Below, piece after piece: positions 1 through 5,648 of a DNA stretch of 12,769 nucleotides. A program made the translations under genes and the position numbers. How positions within the stretch are numbered: position 1 is the first letter of the stretch; every line of letters begins with the position of its first letter. The stretch is from an uncultured Chloroflexota bacterium (lineage in GTDB: Bacteria; Chloroflexota; Anaerolineae; Caldilineales; Caldilineaceae), in contig CAIRNL010000007.1 of the NCBI GenBank assembly GCA_903879975.1, positions 1-12,769 of the forward strand, given 5' to 3'. Below the pieces are notes generated by a model that had not been told where the DNA came from, made no database searches, and saw only the letters and a list, made by a program, of their open reading frames with translations.

Positions 1-430
1 CAGCTGGGAGATTGTGCAGACAAACCGCAGCGACAGCCGCGCCGGCGTACTGCGCGGGCTGCACTACCACTTCCAACAGGTCGACTACTGGTACGTGCCA
101 CGCGGACGCATCTGCGTTGGGCTGGCCGATCTGCGCCGCGGTTCACCCACTTTCGGCACCAGCGAGGTCATGGAACTCGGCGAAGAGAACGAACTGGGTA
201 TCTTCATTCCGTGCGGGGTGGCGCACGGTTTCTATGCCTTGACAGACGCCACACTGACCTATCTGGTCGATAACTACTACAATGGCAAGGATGAATTCGG
301 CGTGGCATGGGATGACCCAACACTGGCAGTGGCCTGGGGTACAACAGCGCCGATCCTATCGGGCCGAGACCAGGCCAACCCACGTCTGGATGCCATTCCA
401 GACGCACATTTGCCGGTATGGAATAGCTAG
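1..430 (+). CDS. dTDP-4-dehydrorhamnose 3,5-epimerase (RmlC) family protein, 3' part
   Basis: The gene enters from the left; the first complete codon begins at base 2, the N-terminus is missing, and about 142 residues remain. RmlC enzymes are cupins that epimerise C3 and C5 of dTDP-4-keto-6-deoxyglucose on the way to dTDP-rhamnose for cell-surface polysaccharide. The visible family pattern is GVLRGLHYH (containing the usual catalytic-base His), a DLRRGSPTFG turn, IPCGVAHGFYAL, DNYYNGKDEFGVAWDDP and a terminal SGRDQANPR, whose Asp would pair with the His in a canonical enzyme. After LHYH the sequence reads FQQVDYWYVPRG. Canonical RmlC proteins have a Q-x-KLV segment there that includes an active-site Lys, so this looks like a divergent subfamily and the exact reaction is uncertain. 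It stops 43 nt before mtnP with no terminator between, so co-transcription is likely. Family assignment is firm; the 3,5-epimerase activity is inference. Confidence 0.85.
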   Translation, partial: SWEIVQTNRSDSRAGVLRGLHYHFQQVDYWYVPRGRICVGLADLRRGSPTFGTSEVMELGEENELGIFIPCGVAHGFYALTDATLTYLVDNYYNGKDEFGVAWDDPTLAVAWGTTAPILSGRDQANPRLDAIPDAHLPVWNS

Positions 431-463
431 CACTAGGCCAACCCTAACAATCTGCATACCTAC

Positions 464-469
464 GGAGAG
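464..469 (+). promoter_or_regulatory. Ribosome binding site of mtnP
   Basis: GGAGAG lies 4 nt before the ATG at 474. It fixes this start in preference to the in-frame upstream extension, which would run back to 282 inside the preceding gene. Confidence 0.75.
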
Positions 470-473
470 TATC

Positions 474-1358
474 ATGCCTGAGCACATTCGGATCGGCGTC
501 ATCGGTGGCAGCGGCGTCTATCAGATGGAGGCGCTGACCAACATAGAGGAAATCGTACTGGAAACGCCCTTCGGCGCACCGTCGGACGCATATATCGTCG
601 GCACTATGGCCGGGCAACGCGTGGCCTTCCTGGCTCGACATGGCCGCGGACACCGCTTCAGCCCTAGCCGCGTCAACTATCGCGCCAACATCTACGGCTT
701 CAAGATGCTGGGCGTTGAGTACCTGATCGGCGTCAGCGCGTGCGGCAGCCTACGCGAAGACATTGCGCCCGGCCACATCGTCATCCCGGATCAGCTTTTT
801 GATCGCACGAGCAAGCGCCACACAAGTTACTTCGACGACCCAAGCGTGGGCACAGGCGGGTTGGTAGTACACGTAGGTGTGGCCGATCCTTTCTGCGCGT
901 TATTGGCTGACATCTGCTACGAAGCGGTGAAGGAGGCCGGTGCGCCGGTTCACTGGGGCGGCAATTTTGTCACCATTGAGGGACCGCGCTTCAGCACCAA
1001 GGTCGAGAGCCGCACCTACCGCGCTTGGGGTATGGACATCATTGGGATGACGACCACACCCGAAGCGCAACTGGCGCGCGAGGCGGAGATAAGCTACGCA
1101 GTCATGGCGCACGTGACCGACTACGATGTGTGGCATAAAAGTGAGACGCCGGTCACCGTGGAGATGGTGATCCAGACGCTGCTTTCCAACACAGCGGTGG
1201 CAAAGCAGTCGGTTGCCAACGCCATTCGCCGGCTGGAAAGCGTCGGTACGTCGCCACAGGCCGGCGCCCTGCGCGACGCATTTATTACAAGCCGTACAGC
1301 AGTGCCGACCGACGTCGTTGCACGGCTGGACATTTTGATCGGCAAGTACTTCCAGTAG
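474..1358 (+). CDS. mtnP: S-methyl-5'-thioadenosine phosphorylase
   Basis: This 294-aa cytoplasmic enzyme of the purine nucleoside phosphorylase family splits methylthioadenosine with phosphate into adenine and 5-methylthioribose-1-phosphate. That recycles the by-product of polyamine and related synthesis into methionine and adenine salvage. Visible motifs are the N-terminal IGVIGGSGVY (7-16), the phosphate-binding LARHGRGH (54-61), SACGSL (88-93), TIEGPRFSTKVES (167-179), GMTTTPEAQLAREAEISYA (191-209) and TDYDVW (215-220). The last, with its two Asp residues, is the purine-binding segment typical of MTAP rather than of guanosine/inosine phosphorylases. Length is normal for the family. The ATG at 474 is preferred because of its ribosome site and because the conserved glycine-rich strand begins a few residues later. 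It follows the RmlC-like gene by 43 nt. The remaining doubt is which 6-aminopurine or 6-oxopurine substrate is preferred, but the TDYDVW motif favours methylthioadenosine. Confidence 0.93.
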   Translation: MPEHIRIGVIGGSGVYQMEALTNIEEIVLETPFGAPSDAYIVGTMAGQRVAFLARHGRGHRFSPSRVNYRANIYGFKMLGVEYLIGVSACGSLREDIAPGHIVIPDQLFDRTSKRHTSYFDDPSVGTGGLVVHVGVADPFCALLADICYEAVKEAGAPVHWGGNFVTIEGPRFSTKVESRTYRAWGMDIIGMTTTPEAQLAREAEISYAVMAHVTDYDVWHKSETPVTVEMVIQTLLSNTAVAKQSVANAIRRLESVGTSPQAGALRDAFITSRTAVPTDVVARLDILIGKYFQ

Positions 1359-1385
1359 CACACAACCGTATTATCGCCAGCAGGG

Positions 1386-1404
1386 ATGTGATTTGGCATC
1401 ACAT
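1386..1404. promoter_or_regulatory. Perfect 7-bp inverted repeat, possible operator
   Basis: ATGTGAT, five bases (TTGGC), then ATCACAT. The arms are exact complements, and the spacer holds most of the putative -35 element of the rpmG promoter. The half-sites resemble TGTGA/TCACA of CRP/FNR-type regulators, but the gap between them is 7 rather than 6. There is no T-run after it, so it does not look like an intrinsic terminator of mtnP. Operator function is inference. Confidence 0.45.
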
Positions 1405-1422
1405 GAACCCGTATACTATACT
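1393..1422 (+). promoter_or_regulatory. Sigma70-like promoter for rpmG
   Basis: TTGGCA at 1393-1398 and TATACT at 1417-1422 are separated by 18 bases. A second overlapping TATACT sits at 1412-1417 but would leave only 13 bases. The predicted start of transcription is near 1429, giving a leader of about 37 nt before the ribosome site and ATG of rpmG. Confidence 0.6.
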
Positions 1423-1465
1423 GTGTGTTTGTCGATTATGGCAGAAGATTTAAGGAGAGTGCGAT

Positions 1466-1627
1466 ATGGCAAAGAAGGGTCCACGTCAGATTATCAAGAT
1501 GCGTAGTACAGAAAGTGCACATATGTATCTGACCACCAAGAATCGCCGCAACGATCCGAGCCGGATCGAGTTGCGCAAATATGACCCAGTTGTGCGCCGC
1601 CACGTGATCTATCGCGAAGCGAAGTGA
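1466..1627 (+). CDS. rpmG: 50S ribosomal protein L33
   Basis: A 53-aa basic protein of the large ribosomal subunit, located near the E site. The sequence matches L33 end to end: MAKKGPRQIIKMRSTESAHM, YLTTKNRRNDP, IELRKYDPVVRRHVIYREAK. It lacks all cysteines, so it belongs to the zinc-free (C-) form rather than the form with two CxxC pairs. The start is supported by AAGGAGAG at 1452-1459, 6 nt before the ATG. The gene stands alone between its own promoter and an intrinsic terminator, not next to secE/nusG or rpmB. It was missed by length-limited ORF calling because it is short. Confidence 0.95.
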   Translation: MAKKGPRQIIKMRSTESAHMYLTTKNRRNDPSRIELRKYDPVVRRHVIYREAK

Positions 1628-1657
1628 ACGCACACGACCGAAAATAGAAATGAGCAG

Positions 1658-1688
1658 GGCGCGGGACTGTTCCCGCGCCTTTCTTATT
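1658..1688 (+). terminator. Intrinsic terminator after rpmG
   Basis: A perfect 9-bp GC-rich stem (GGCGCGGGA with TCCCGCGCC) closed by the loop CTGT is followed by TTTCTTATT. It lies 30 nt after the rpmG stop. Confidence 0.92.
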
Positions 1689-1947
1689 GGCAAATCTCAT
1701 TGCTGGAAGCAACATAACCGGTGCAAAACTTGCGGACACACCTGAAACCAATAGACTGCACCGAGCGTTTCATGAAAATAGCTGGTTGCTGCGCTGCGAT
1801 CGAGCAGCGTGGTGGAAGCATCGTCGACATACGGCGTCAGTAGGGTAGGAACAGGGCATGAGTGGAGCATACTCTCTAGCCGGCCCACACTGTGTGCGAA
1901 CAAACTATGTCGATCCCAGCGCCTAGAAAGTGACGATAAGTTCTACT
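1689..1947. other. Intergenic region upstream of the SH3b protein gene
   Basis: About 260 bases with no convincing gene. A 68-codon open frame on the minus strand (1697-1903) has no ribosome site and no recognisable composition or motif. A 6-bp inverted repeat (CGCTGC at 1792-1797 and GCAGCG at 1804-1809) has no T-run. The promoter of the next gene must lie here, but I cannot identify a convincing -35/-10 pair. Confidence 0.5.
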
Positions 1948-3708
1948 ATGACAAACGCATTGCTACCCTTGCTCGTTCTTGGCGCAGTGCTCCTGTCCTT
2001 CCTGCCGACGGTAGCTGCGCCGCTCACACCTGACACAAGTTCACGGCCGGGCATGCTCCAACAAGATGCAACGGGAAACACATCGACAACCAGGTCGCGC
2101 CCTGCACGCAGCGAGACCCAACCCACAATCCAGCAGAGCACACAGGTCACGACGCCCCAGAGCATACCTTTGAAGGCACCGCCGACTGCCACGACAGAAT
2201 TGACTGCCACGACAGAATTGACCACAGCACAGGCAGCGGACACAATAGTACAGCCGACACCAGAGTCCACAGCAACGCCCAATGCAACCGACCTTGACGA
2301 AGAATACAGCGGCATTCTGGAAGGTACGATCCTGGCCAACCGCACTGACGTACAGGTACGCTTCTTTGTAGAGGGGCGAACCTACGAGATTGCGCCGCTG
2401 CGTGCCCTCAGCCTGTCCCTTCCACGCGACACAGCAGTCCTGAACCTATTCAACTGTGCGGCGAGCCAGAGCGATACCGACGCGGGCTGCTTCTGGGACC
2501 CCTATCTACTGACGCGCGATGGTTTTTATGAGGTGATCATCGGCCAGGAACTGAGTGAGGCAATCAGCCTTGTTCTGAGAGAGGCAGGCGCTCCGCCGTC
2601 CGATCAGATCTGGATTCAGAATCGTACGGGCGAACGCGAATCCGTGATCGTCGCCAACGAGTTCTACGAGGTGGCCCCGTCATCCGTACAGGAGATCGCG
2701 GTCGATCCCGACGTGCCGGTCATCGTCCAGTTACGCAACTGTATCGTGGCCGGCGCGCAGAGCATCTGCGAATGGACGCCCCAGGGGGTAGAGGCGGGCT
2801 ACTACTACGGCTTGGTGCGCCAGTCTCGTTCCGGCCCGAACAACACCGAGATCGCTGGCCTTGCTCTGCAGGGCATTATCGCCAGCAGTGGCGAAACGAT
2901 CAAGCCGCCACCCCAAGCGCTGTGCCGACTGCGCGTGCCGACGCTCAACGTACGGAGTGGCCCGGGGCTGGAGTTCGCCATCATCGCCAAGATCCGTGGC
3001 ACGGAGGCTGAGCCGGGATCAGTGGTCGTGACGGCAGTCGACGGTACAACCGCCTGGTTGAAAGTCACCGAGCGCGTGGCGCGTGACGGTTGGGTGACCG
3101 CCAACCCCGAGTATATCCTGTGTGAGGGTGACCTGGCGGCGCTGCCCGTCATTGGTGCTAATCCGCCCGCAGCCGCAGCAACTGCAACAGCCGTCGCCGC
3201 AGCAACTGCAGCGCCCGTAGCCGAACCTGCGAAGCCTGCAATCAATACGCCAGCGCCTGTAGCGACCGAAGCTCCACCGGCCGCCGAAGAAAGCGCTTCC
3301 GTTACAGCCGAACAACCCGCCCCTGCGGCCCCTGTTGCCGAGGATGGCACACCGGATGAAGGAAGCACACCAGCCGAAGAAAGCGCACCCACACCCGAAA
3401 CACCGGAAGTTCCCGAGGGGTTGGCGCGCATTGTTGTCAACAACCCCTTCGACCAACCGATTCGCTTTACCCTGGACCAGAGATACCGACCTGAACGAGA
3501 AAACCTCAGCGGCGAATGGGATCTGATGCCGGGTGAGTCCGTATCAGTCCTGGTCTATCCGGGTACGATTGCTTTCAGCGTCAGCACGCCCTGGCGTGGG
3601 CTTTCGGACAATGCCGAGTTCGTCATCGCCGAGAAGGAAGAGCGCGATCTGTGGATCTGGTTTGTGCCGGACCCAGCCGAACCGGATCAGTGGAATCTAC
3701 AGTTTTAG
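1948..3708 (+). CDS. Secreted repeat protein with SH3b domain
   Basis: A 586-aa exported protein of unknown function. MTNALLPLLVLGAVLLSFLP followed by TVAA|P looks like a cleavable signal peptide. A Thr/Pro/Gln-rich linker follows to about residue 120. Two homologous units then follow, about 94 residues apart. Unit 1 (from about 125) has ANRTDVQ, TYEIAP, LFNC...GCFWDP and DGFYEV; unit 2 (from about 222) has QNRTGER, FYEVAP, LRNC...ICEWTP and AGYYYGL. Each has a Cys pair that could form a disulfide. Residues 324-395 form a bacterial SH3 domain (LNVRSGPGLEFAIIAKI, DGWV) flanked by two Cys. An Ala/Pro/Thr/Glu linker (396-490) leads to a C-terminal beta-rich domain ending in WIWFVPDP. SH3b domains usually bind cell-wall or surface ligands; that role here is inference. 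An alternative GTG start at 1930 would add six residues before the signal peptide. Neither start has a strong ribosome site; ATG is chosen because it gives the better signal peptide. Confidence 0.85.
   Translation: MTNALLPLLVLGAVLLSFLPTVAAPLTPDTSSRPGMLQQDATGNTSTTRSRPARSETQPTIQQSTQVTTPQSIPLKAPPTATTELTATTELTTAQAADTIVQPTPESTATPNATDLDEEYSGILEGTILANRTDVQVRFFVEGRTYEIAPLRALSLSLPRDTAVLNLFNCAASQSDTDAGCFWDPYLLTRDGFYEVIIGQELSEAISLVLREAGAPPSDQIWIQNRTGERESVIVANEFYEVAPSSVQEIAVDPDVPVIVQLRNCIVAGAQSICEWTPQGVEAGYYYGLVRQSRSGPNNTEIAGLALQGIIASSGETIKPPPQALCRLRVPTLNVRSGPGLEFAIIAKIRGTEAEPGSVVVTAVDGTTAWLKVTERVARDGWVTANPEYILCEGDLAALPVIGANPPAAAATATAVAAATAAPVAEPAKPAINTPAPVATEAPPAAEESASVTAEQPAPAAPVAEDGTPDEGSTPAEESAPTPETPEVPEGLARIVVNNPFDQPIRFTLDQRYRPERENLSGEWDLMPGESVSVLVYPGTIAFSVSTPWRGLSDNAEFVIAEKEERDLWIWFVPDPAEPDQWNLQF
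2185..2220 (+). repeat. Exact 18-bp tandem duplication in the SH3b protein linker
   Basis: ACTGCCACGACAGAATTG occurs twice back to back (2185-2202 and 2203-2220), in frame, encoding TATTEL twice. A degenerate TT follows. It has the look of a recent slippage event in a low-complexity linker. Confidence 0.95.
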
Positions 3709-3737
3709 TACACAACGACGCAAATGAGTTGGCGGTC

Positions 3738-3775
3738 ACAAACCAGGTTTCTGGCAGAAACCTGGTTTGTTTATT
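3738..3775 (+). terminator. Strong hairpin terminator between convergent genes
   Basis: ACAAACCAGGTTTCTG and CAGAAACCTGGTTTGT are perfect complements around a single G. In practice this is a stem of about 14 bp with the loop TGGCA. On the + strand it ends in TTTGTTTATT, a good U-rich tail, 29 nt after the SH3b protein stop. The lipoprotein gene converges from the right and has no other clear terminator. The same hairpin may serve it, although the minus-strand tail (GTTTGTGACC) is poor. Confidence 0.85.
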
Positions 3776-3879
3776 CACACGGCGTGCAGGCCTGTCACCC
3801 CGTCTCTTTTGTCGGTGCTGCGGTGCTCCCCGCACTCCCGGCGTCGGGTCAAGCCATTCTCACAGCAAAAGCACTTTGC

Positions 3880-4755
3880 TCATTTGCCAGCTTTCTTAAC
3901 GTAGCGCACATAGAGTTCACGCGTATTTTCATCGGCAGTCAGCGTGAAGATGGCTTCTGTTCCGGCCAGCACACCCTGGGGATCGACCAATTGGATACGC
4001 CACTCCCCAGCCTGCGGTTCGACGAAGACCACATTGAAGTTAGTAAAACGCGTATAGGGGTCCATGTTGGTGCGTGTCTGCTCAGGCAGACCAGCCGTCG
4101 ATAGCTCATCCACGACCAGTGGCATGCCATTATGCTGGACTTTGAGCGAGTAGTTGCCCAGGCCCAGTTCCTCCGGCGAGTAGATATACGCATAAATACG
4201 CACGACATTTGGCGCCAGCGACTCGGTTGGAAACTTTTCCGCCGATTCAAGGACAAAGGAGAAGAGCGGTTCAGGCGTCGGCGTAGGCAACAACTCCGGC
4301 GTCGGCGTCTCGCTGGGCAGCGGCGTCGGCGTCTCGCTGGGCAGGGGTGTGGGTGTCATGGTGGGCGTCTCACTGGGCGTGGCCGTGGGCTCTGGCGTCG
4401 GTGTCTCACTGGGCAGGGGCGTGGGTGTCGGTGTGTCCGTGGCCATGGCCGCTGCAATCTGGGTCGGATCCACTGCCTGTTGGCCGGGCTGTGCCGGCGC
4501 TCCCTGCACGACGACCGGTGCAGCCTGCTGCTCGGACTGGGCACTCTCCGGCGCAACGCCGGCAGGTGTCGGAGTCCAGGTAGGAATCGGCGTGCGCGTC
4601 GGCTCGTTGTCGCCGTTGCCGCACGCACTCAGCATCAACAGAGCGGCCAGCAATCCAGCCACGACAAGCAGCAAGAATCGTGCGGATTGCCGGTTGGAAA
4701 CAGGCGAGTCGGTATGGCCAACGATGCGCGTAAAGCCAGTGAGTTCTCGTTTCAC
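3880..4755 (-). CDS. Putative lipoprotein with TPTP linker
   Basis: A 291-aa predicted lipoprotein of unknown function. The start is the GTG at 4755, with AAGGAG 11 nt upstream; a GTG at 4782 would add nine residues and has no such site. After an unusually long polar N-region (about 26 residues) comes a hydrophobic stretch and the lipobox LSAC, placing the lipidated Cys at residue 45. Residues about 47-163 are a flexible Thr/Pro/Glu/Ser linker with repeated TPTPLPSE units, as in surface proteins that must span the envelope. Residues about 164-291 form a compact beta-rich domain (FSFVLESAEKFP, VRIYAYIYSPEELGLGNYSL, GEWRIQLVDPQGVLAG) that I do not recognise. It would sit outside the membrane. 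The gene converges on the SH3b protein gene and diverges from the GNAT gene. Confidence 0.85.
   Translation of the reverse strand: MKRELTGFTRIVGHTDSPVSNRQSARFLLLVVAGLLAALLMLSACGNGDNEPTRTPIPTWTPTPAGVAPESAQSEQQAAPVVVQGAPAQPGQQAVDPTQIAAAMATDTPTPTPLPSETPTPEPTATPSETPTMTPTPLPSETPTPLPSETPTPELLPTPTPEPLFSFVLESAEKFPTESLAPNVVRIYAYIYSPEELGLGNYSLKVQHNGMPLVVDELSTAGLPEQTRTNMDPYTRFTNFNVVFVEPQAGEWRIQLVDPQGVLAGTEAIFTLTADENTRELYVRYVKKAGK
4297..4344 (-). repeat. Exact 24-bp tandem duplication in the lipoprotein linker
   Basis: A 24-base unit (4297-4320) is repeated without change at 4321-4344, in frame, encoding LPSETPTP twice on the minus strand. Related imperfect copies extend to about 4440, making the whole TPTP linker repetitive at DNA level. 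Confidence 0.95.
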
Positions 4756-4766
4756 GATAGTCTTTG

Positions 4767-4772
4767 CTCCTT
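4767..4772 (-). promoter_or_regulatory. Ribosome binding site of the lipoprotein gene
   Basis: AAGGAG on the minus strand lies 11 nt before the GTG at 4755. It argues for this start over the GTG at 4782, which would lie upstream of it. The spacing is somewhat long. Confidence 0.55.
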
Positions 4773-4927
4773 CGTTGAGCACCTTGGTGCGGCGTCAGGG
4801 GGACATGGTAGCGCACCGAAGGCAGCGGCAGCAAAAACACCACGCCCTTTTCCGGTTGAGGAAAACCCGATTGGGGCACCTGCACAGCCGCTGAACCGCA
4901 CATTCGCAGCCAGATCGCACCTTATTG

Positions 4928-4933
4928 TATAAT
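4928..4933 (+). promoter_or_regulatory. Consensus -10 element in the divergent intergenic region
   Basis: A perfect TATAAT lies 54 nt before the GNAT start. No good -35 is visible 16-18 bases upstream, so it would need an activator or is fortuitous. On the opposite strand the overlapping bases read TACAAT (4924-4929), so a divergent promoter for the lipoprotein gene is possible. The rest of 4756-4987 shows only a small TTTTCC/GGAAAA inverted repeat at 4848-4865. Confidence 0.45.
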
Positions 4934-4987
4934 CATCAAAAGCTAGCCACAATACCAGACCGATTTCAAGCATATCGATTCCACCTC

Positions 4988-5566
4988 ATGACCCAGCGAC
5001 CCATTCTCCTCGATATTCCAGACAGTTTCGAGAGCAAGCGCCTCGTCATCTGTGCGTTACGGCCAGGCGATGGCACGGTGCTGAACCAGGCGATCCTCGA
5101 GTCGCTAGAAGAGTTGCGTCCATGGCTGCCATGGGCCAGTCAAGCGCCGAGTTTGGCAGACAGCGAGGAATTTGCCCGGAATGCTGCGGTCAACTGGCTA
5201 GCGCGCAGAGAATTCGTCCTTGCTCTTTGGCGCAAGGATACAGGCGAATATGTCGGTGGGAGCGGTATGCATCGCATCGACTGGGAGGTGCCATCGGTCG
5301 AAATCGGCTACTGGCTACGCACGTCACAGGTTGGGCAGGGCTTCGTGACAGAGGCAGTCAACACCATCACAGCCTTCGCCTTCAATACGCTGGGCGCCCA
5401 CCGCGTCGAAATTCACTGTGACGAGCGCAACACGCGCAGTGCAGCCGTAGCTCGCCGTGCGGGCTTCGAGGTCGAAGCCCGCCTGCGCAACCATCGGCGC
5501 AACCCTCTGACGATGGCGTTGTGCAACACGATGATCTTCGCCAAGGTACGCGATACAGCAAACTGA
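4988..5566 (+). CDS. GNAT family N-acetyltransferase (RimJ/RimL type)
   Basis: A 192-aa cytoplasmic acetyltransferase that uses acetyl-CoA to acylate an amine, in this subfamily often a protein N-terminus or a small-molecule amine. It opens like RimJ/RimL proteins (DSFESKRLVICALRPGDG, 12-29). The acetyl-CoA pyrophosphate loop is QVGQGF (114-119) after EIGYWLRTS. The C-terminal half has the typical CDERNTRSAAVARRAGF (144-160), followed by the late strand EVEARLRN. Length is normal. The ATG at 4988 is preferred over an upstream in-frame TTG at 4925, which would sit upstream of and run through the TATAAT element and add residues with no homology-like pattern. It stands alone between divergent and convergent neighbours, so context does not reveal the acceptor. 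The family is certain; the substrate is unknown. Confidence 0.92.
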   Translation: MTQRPILLDIPDSFESKRLVICALRPGDGTVLNQAILESLEELRPWLPWASQAPSLADSEEFARNAAVNWLARREFVLALWRKDTGEYVGGSGMHRIDWEVPSVEIGYWLRTSQVGQGFVTEAVNTITAFAFNTLGAHRVEIHCDERNTRSAAVARRAGFEVEARLRNHRRNPLTMALCNTMIFAKVRDTAN

Positions 5567-5586
5567 CAATACACCGGGTTGGAAAG

Positions 5587-5608
5587 CTTCACAGCAACCC
5601 TTGTGAAG
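5587..5608. other. Hairpin between convergent genes
   Basis: CTTCACA and TGTGAAG (7 bp, 8-nt loop) lie in the 82-nt gap between the GNAT and M32 genes, which converge. There is no T-run on either side, so intrinsic termination is doubtful; a Rho-dependent or pausing role is possible. Confidence 0.35.
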
Positions 5609-5648
5609 ACGGCTGTGCAGATACCCTTGCCAGGAGAGCGGAGGCACC

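Noticed and set aside
282..473. N-terminal extension of mtnP back to 282
   Set aside because: It overlaps the RmlC-like gene, adds residues before the conserved first strand, and the ATG at 474 has its own ribosome site.
1386..1404. Inverted repeat as a terminator of mtnP
   Set aside because: Stem is only 7 bp with moderate GC and there is no T-run after it; its overlap with the -35 fits an operator better.
1697..1903. 68-codon minus-strand frame in the intergenic region
   Set aside because: No ribosome site, no recognisable sequence pattern; it covers the region expected to hold the promoter of the + strand gene.
2805..3456. Ala/Gly- and Cys/Gly-rich minus-strand frames of 145-212 codons
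   Set aside because: They are shadows of the Ala/Pro-rich linker and SH3b domain on the other strand.
4280..4440. Repeat block as a CRISPR array
   Set aside because: Units are contiguous, in frame, without unique spacers, and encode a Thr-Pro linker.
4132..4932. Long Arg/Gly-rich + strand open frames opposite the lipoprotein gene
   Set aside because: They are antisense reading of the TPTP repeat and have no motif or ribosome site.
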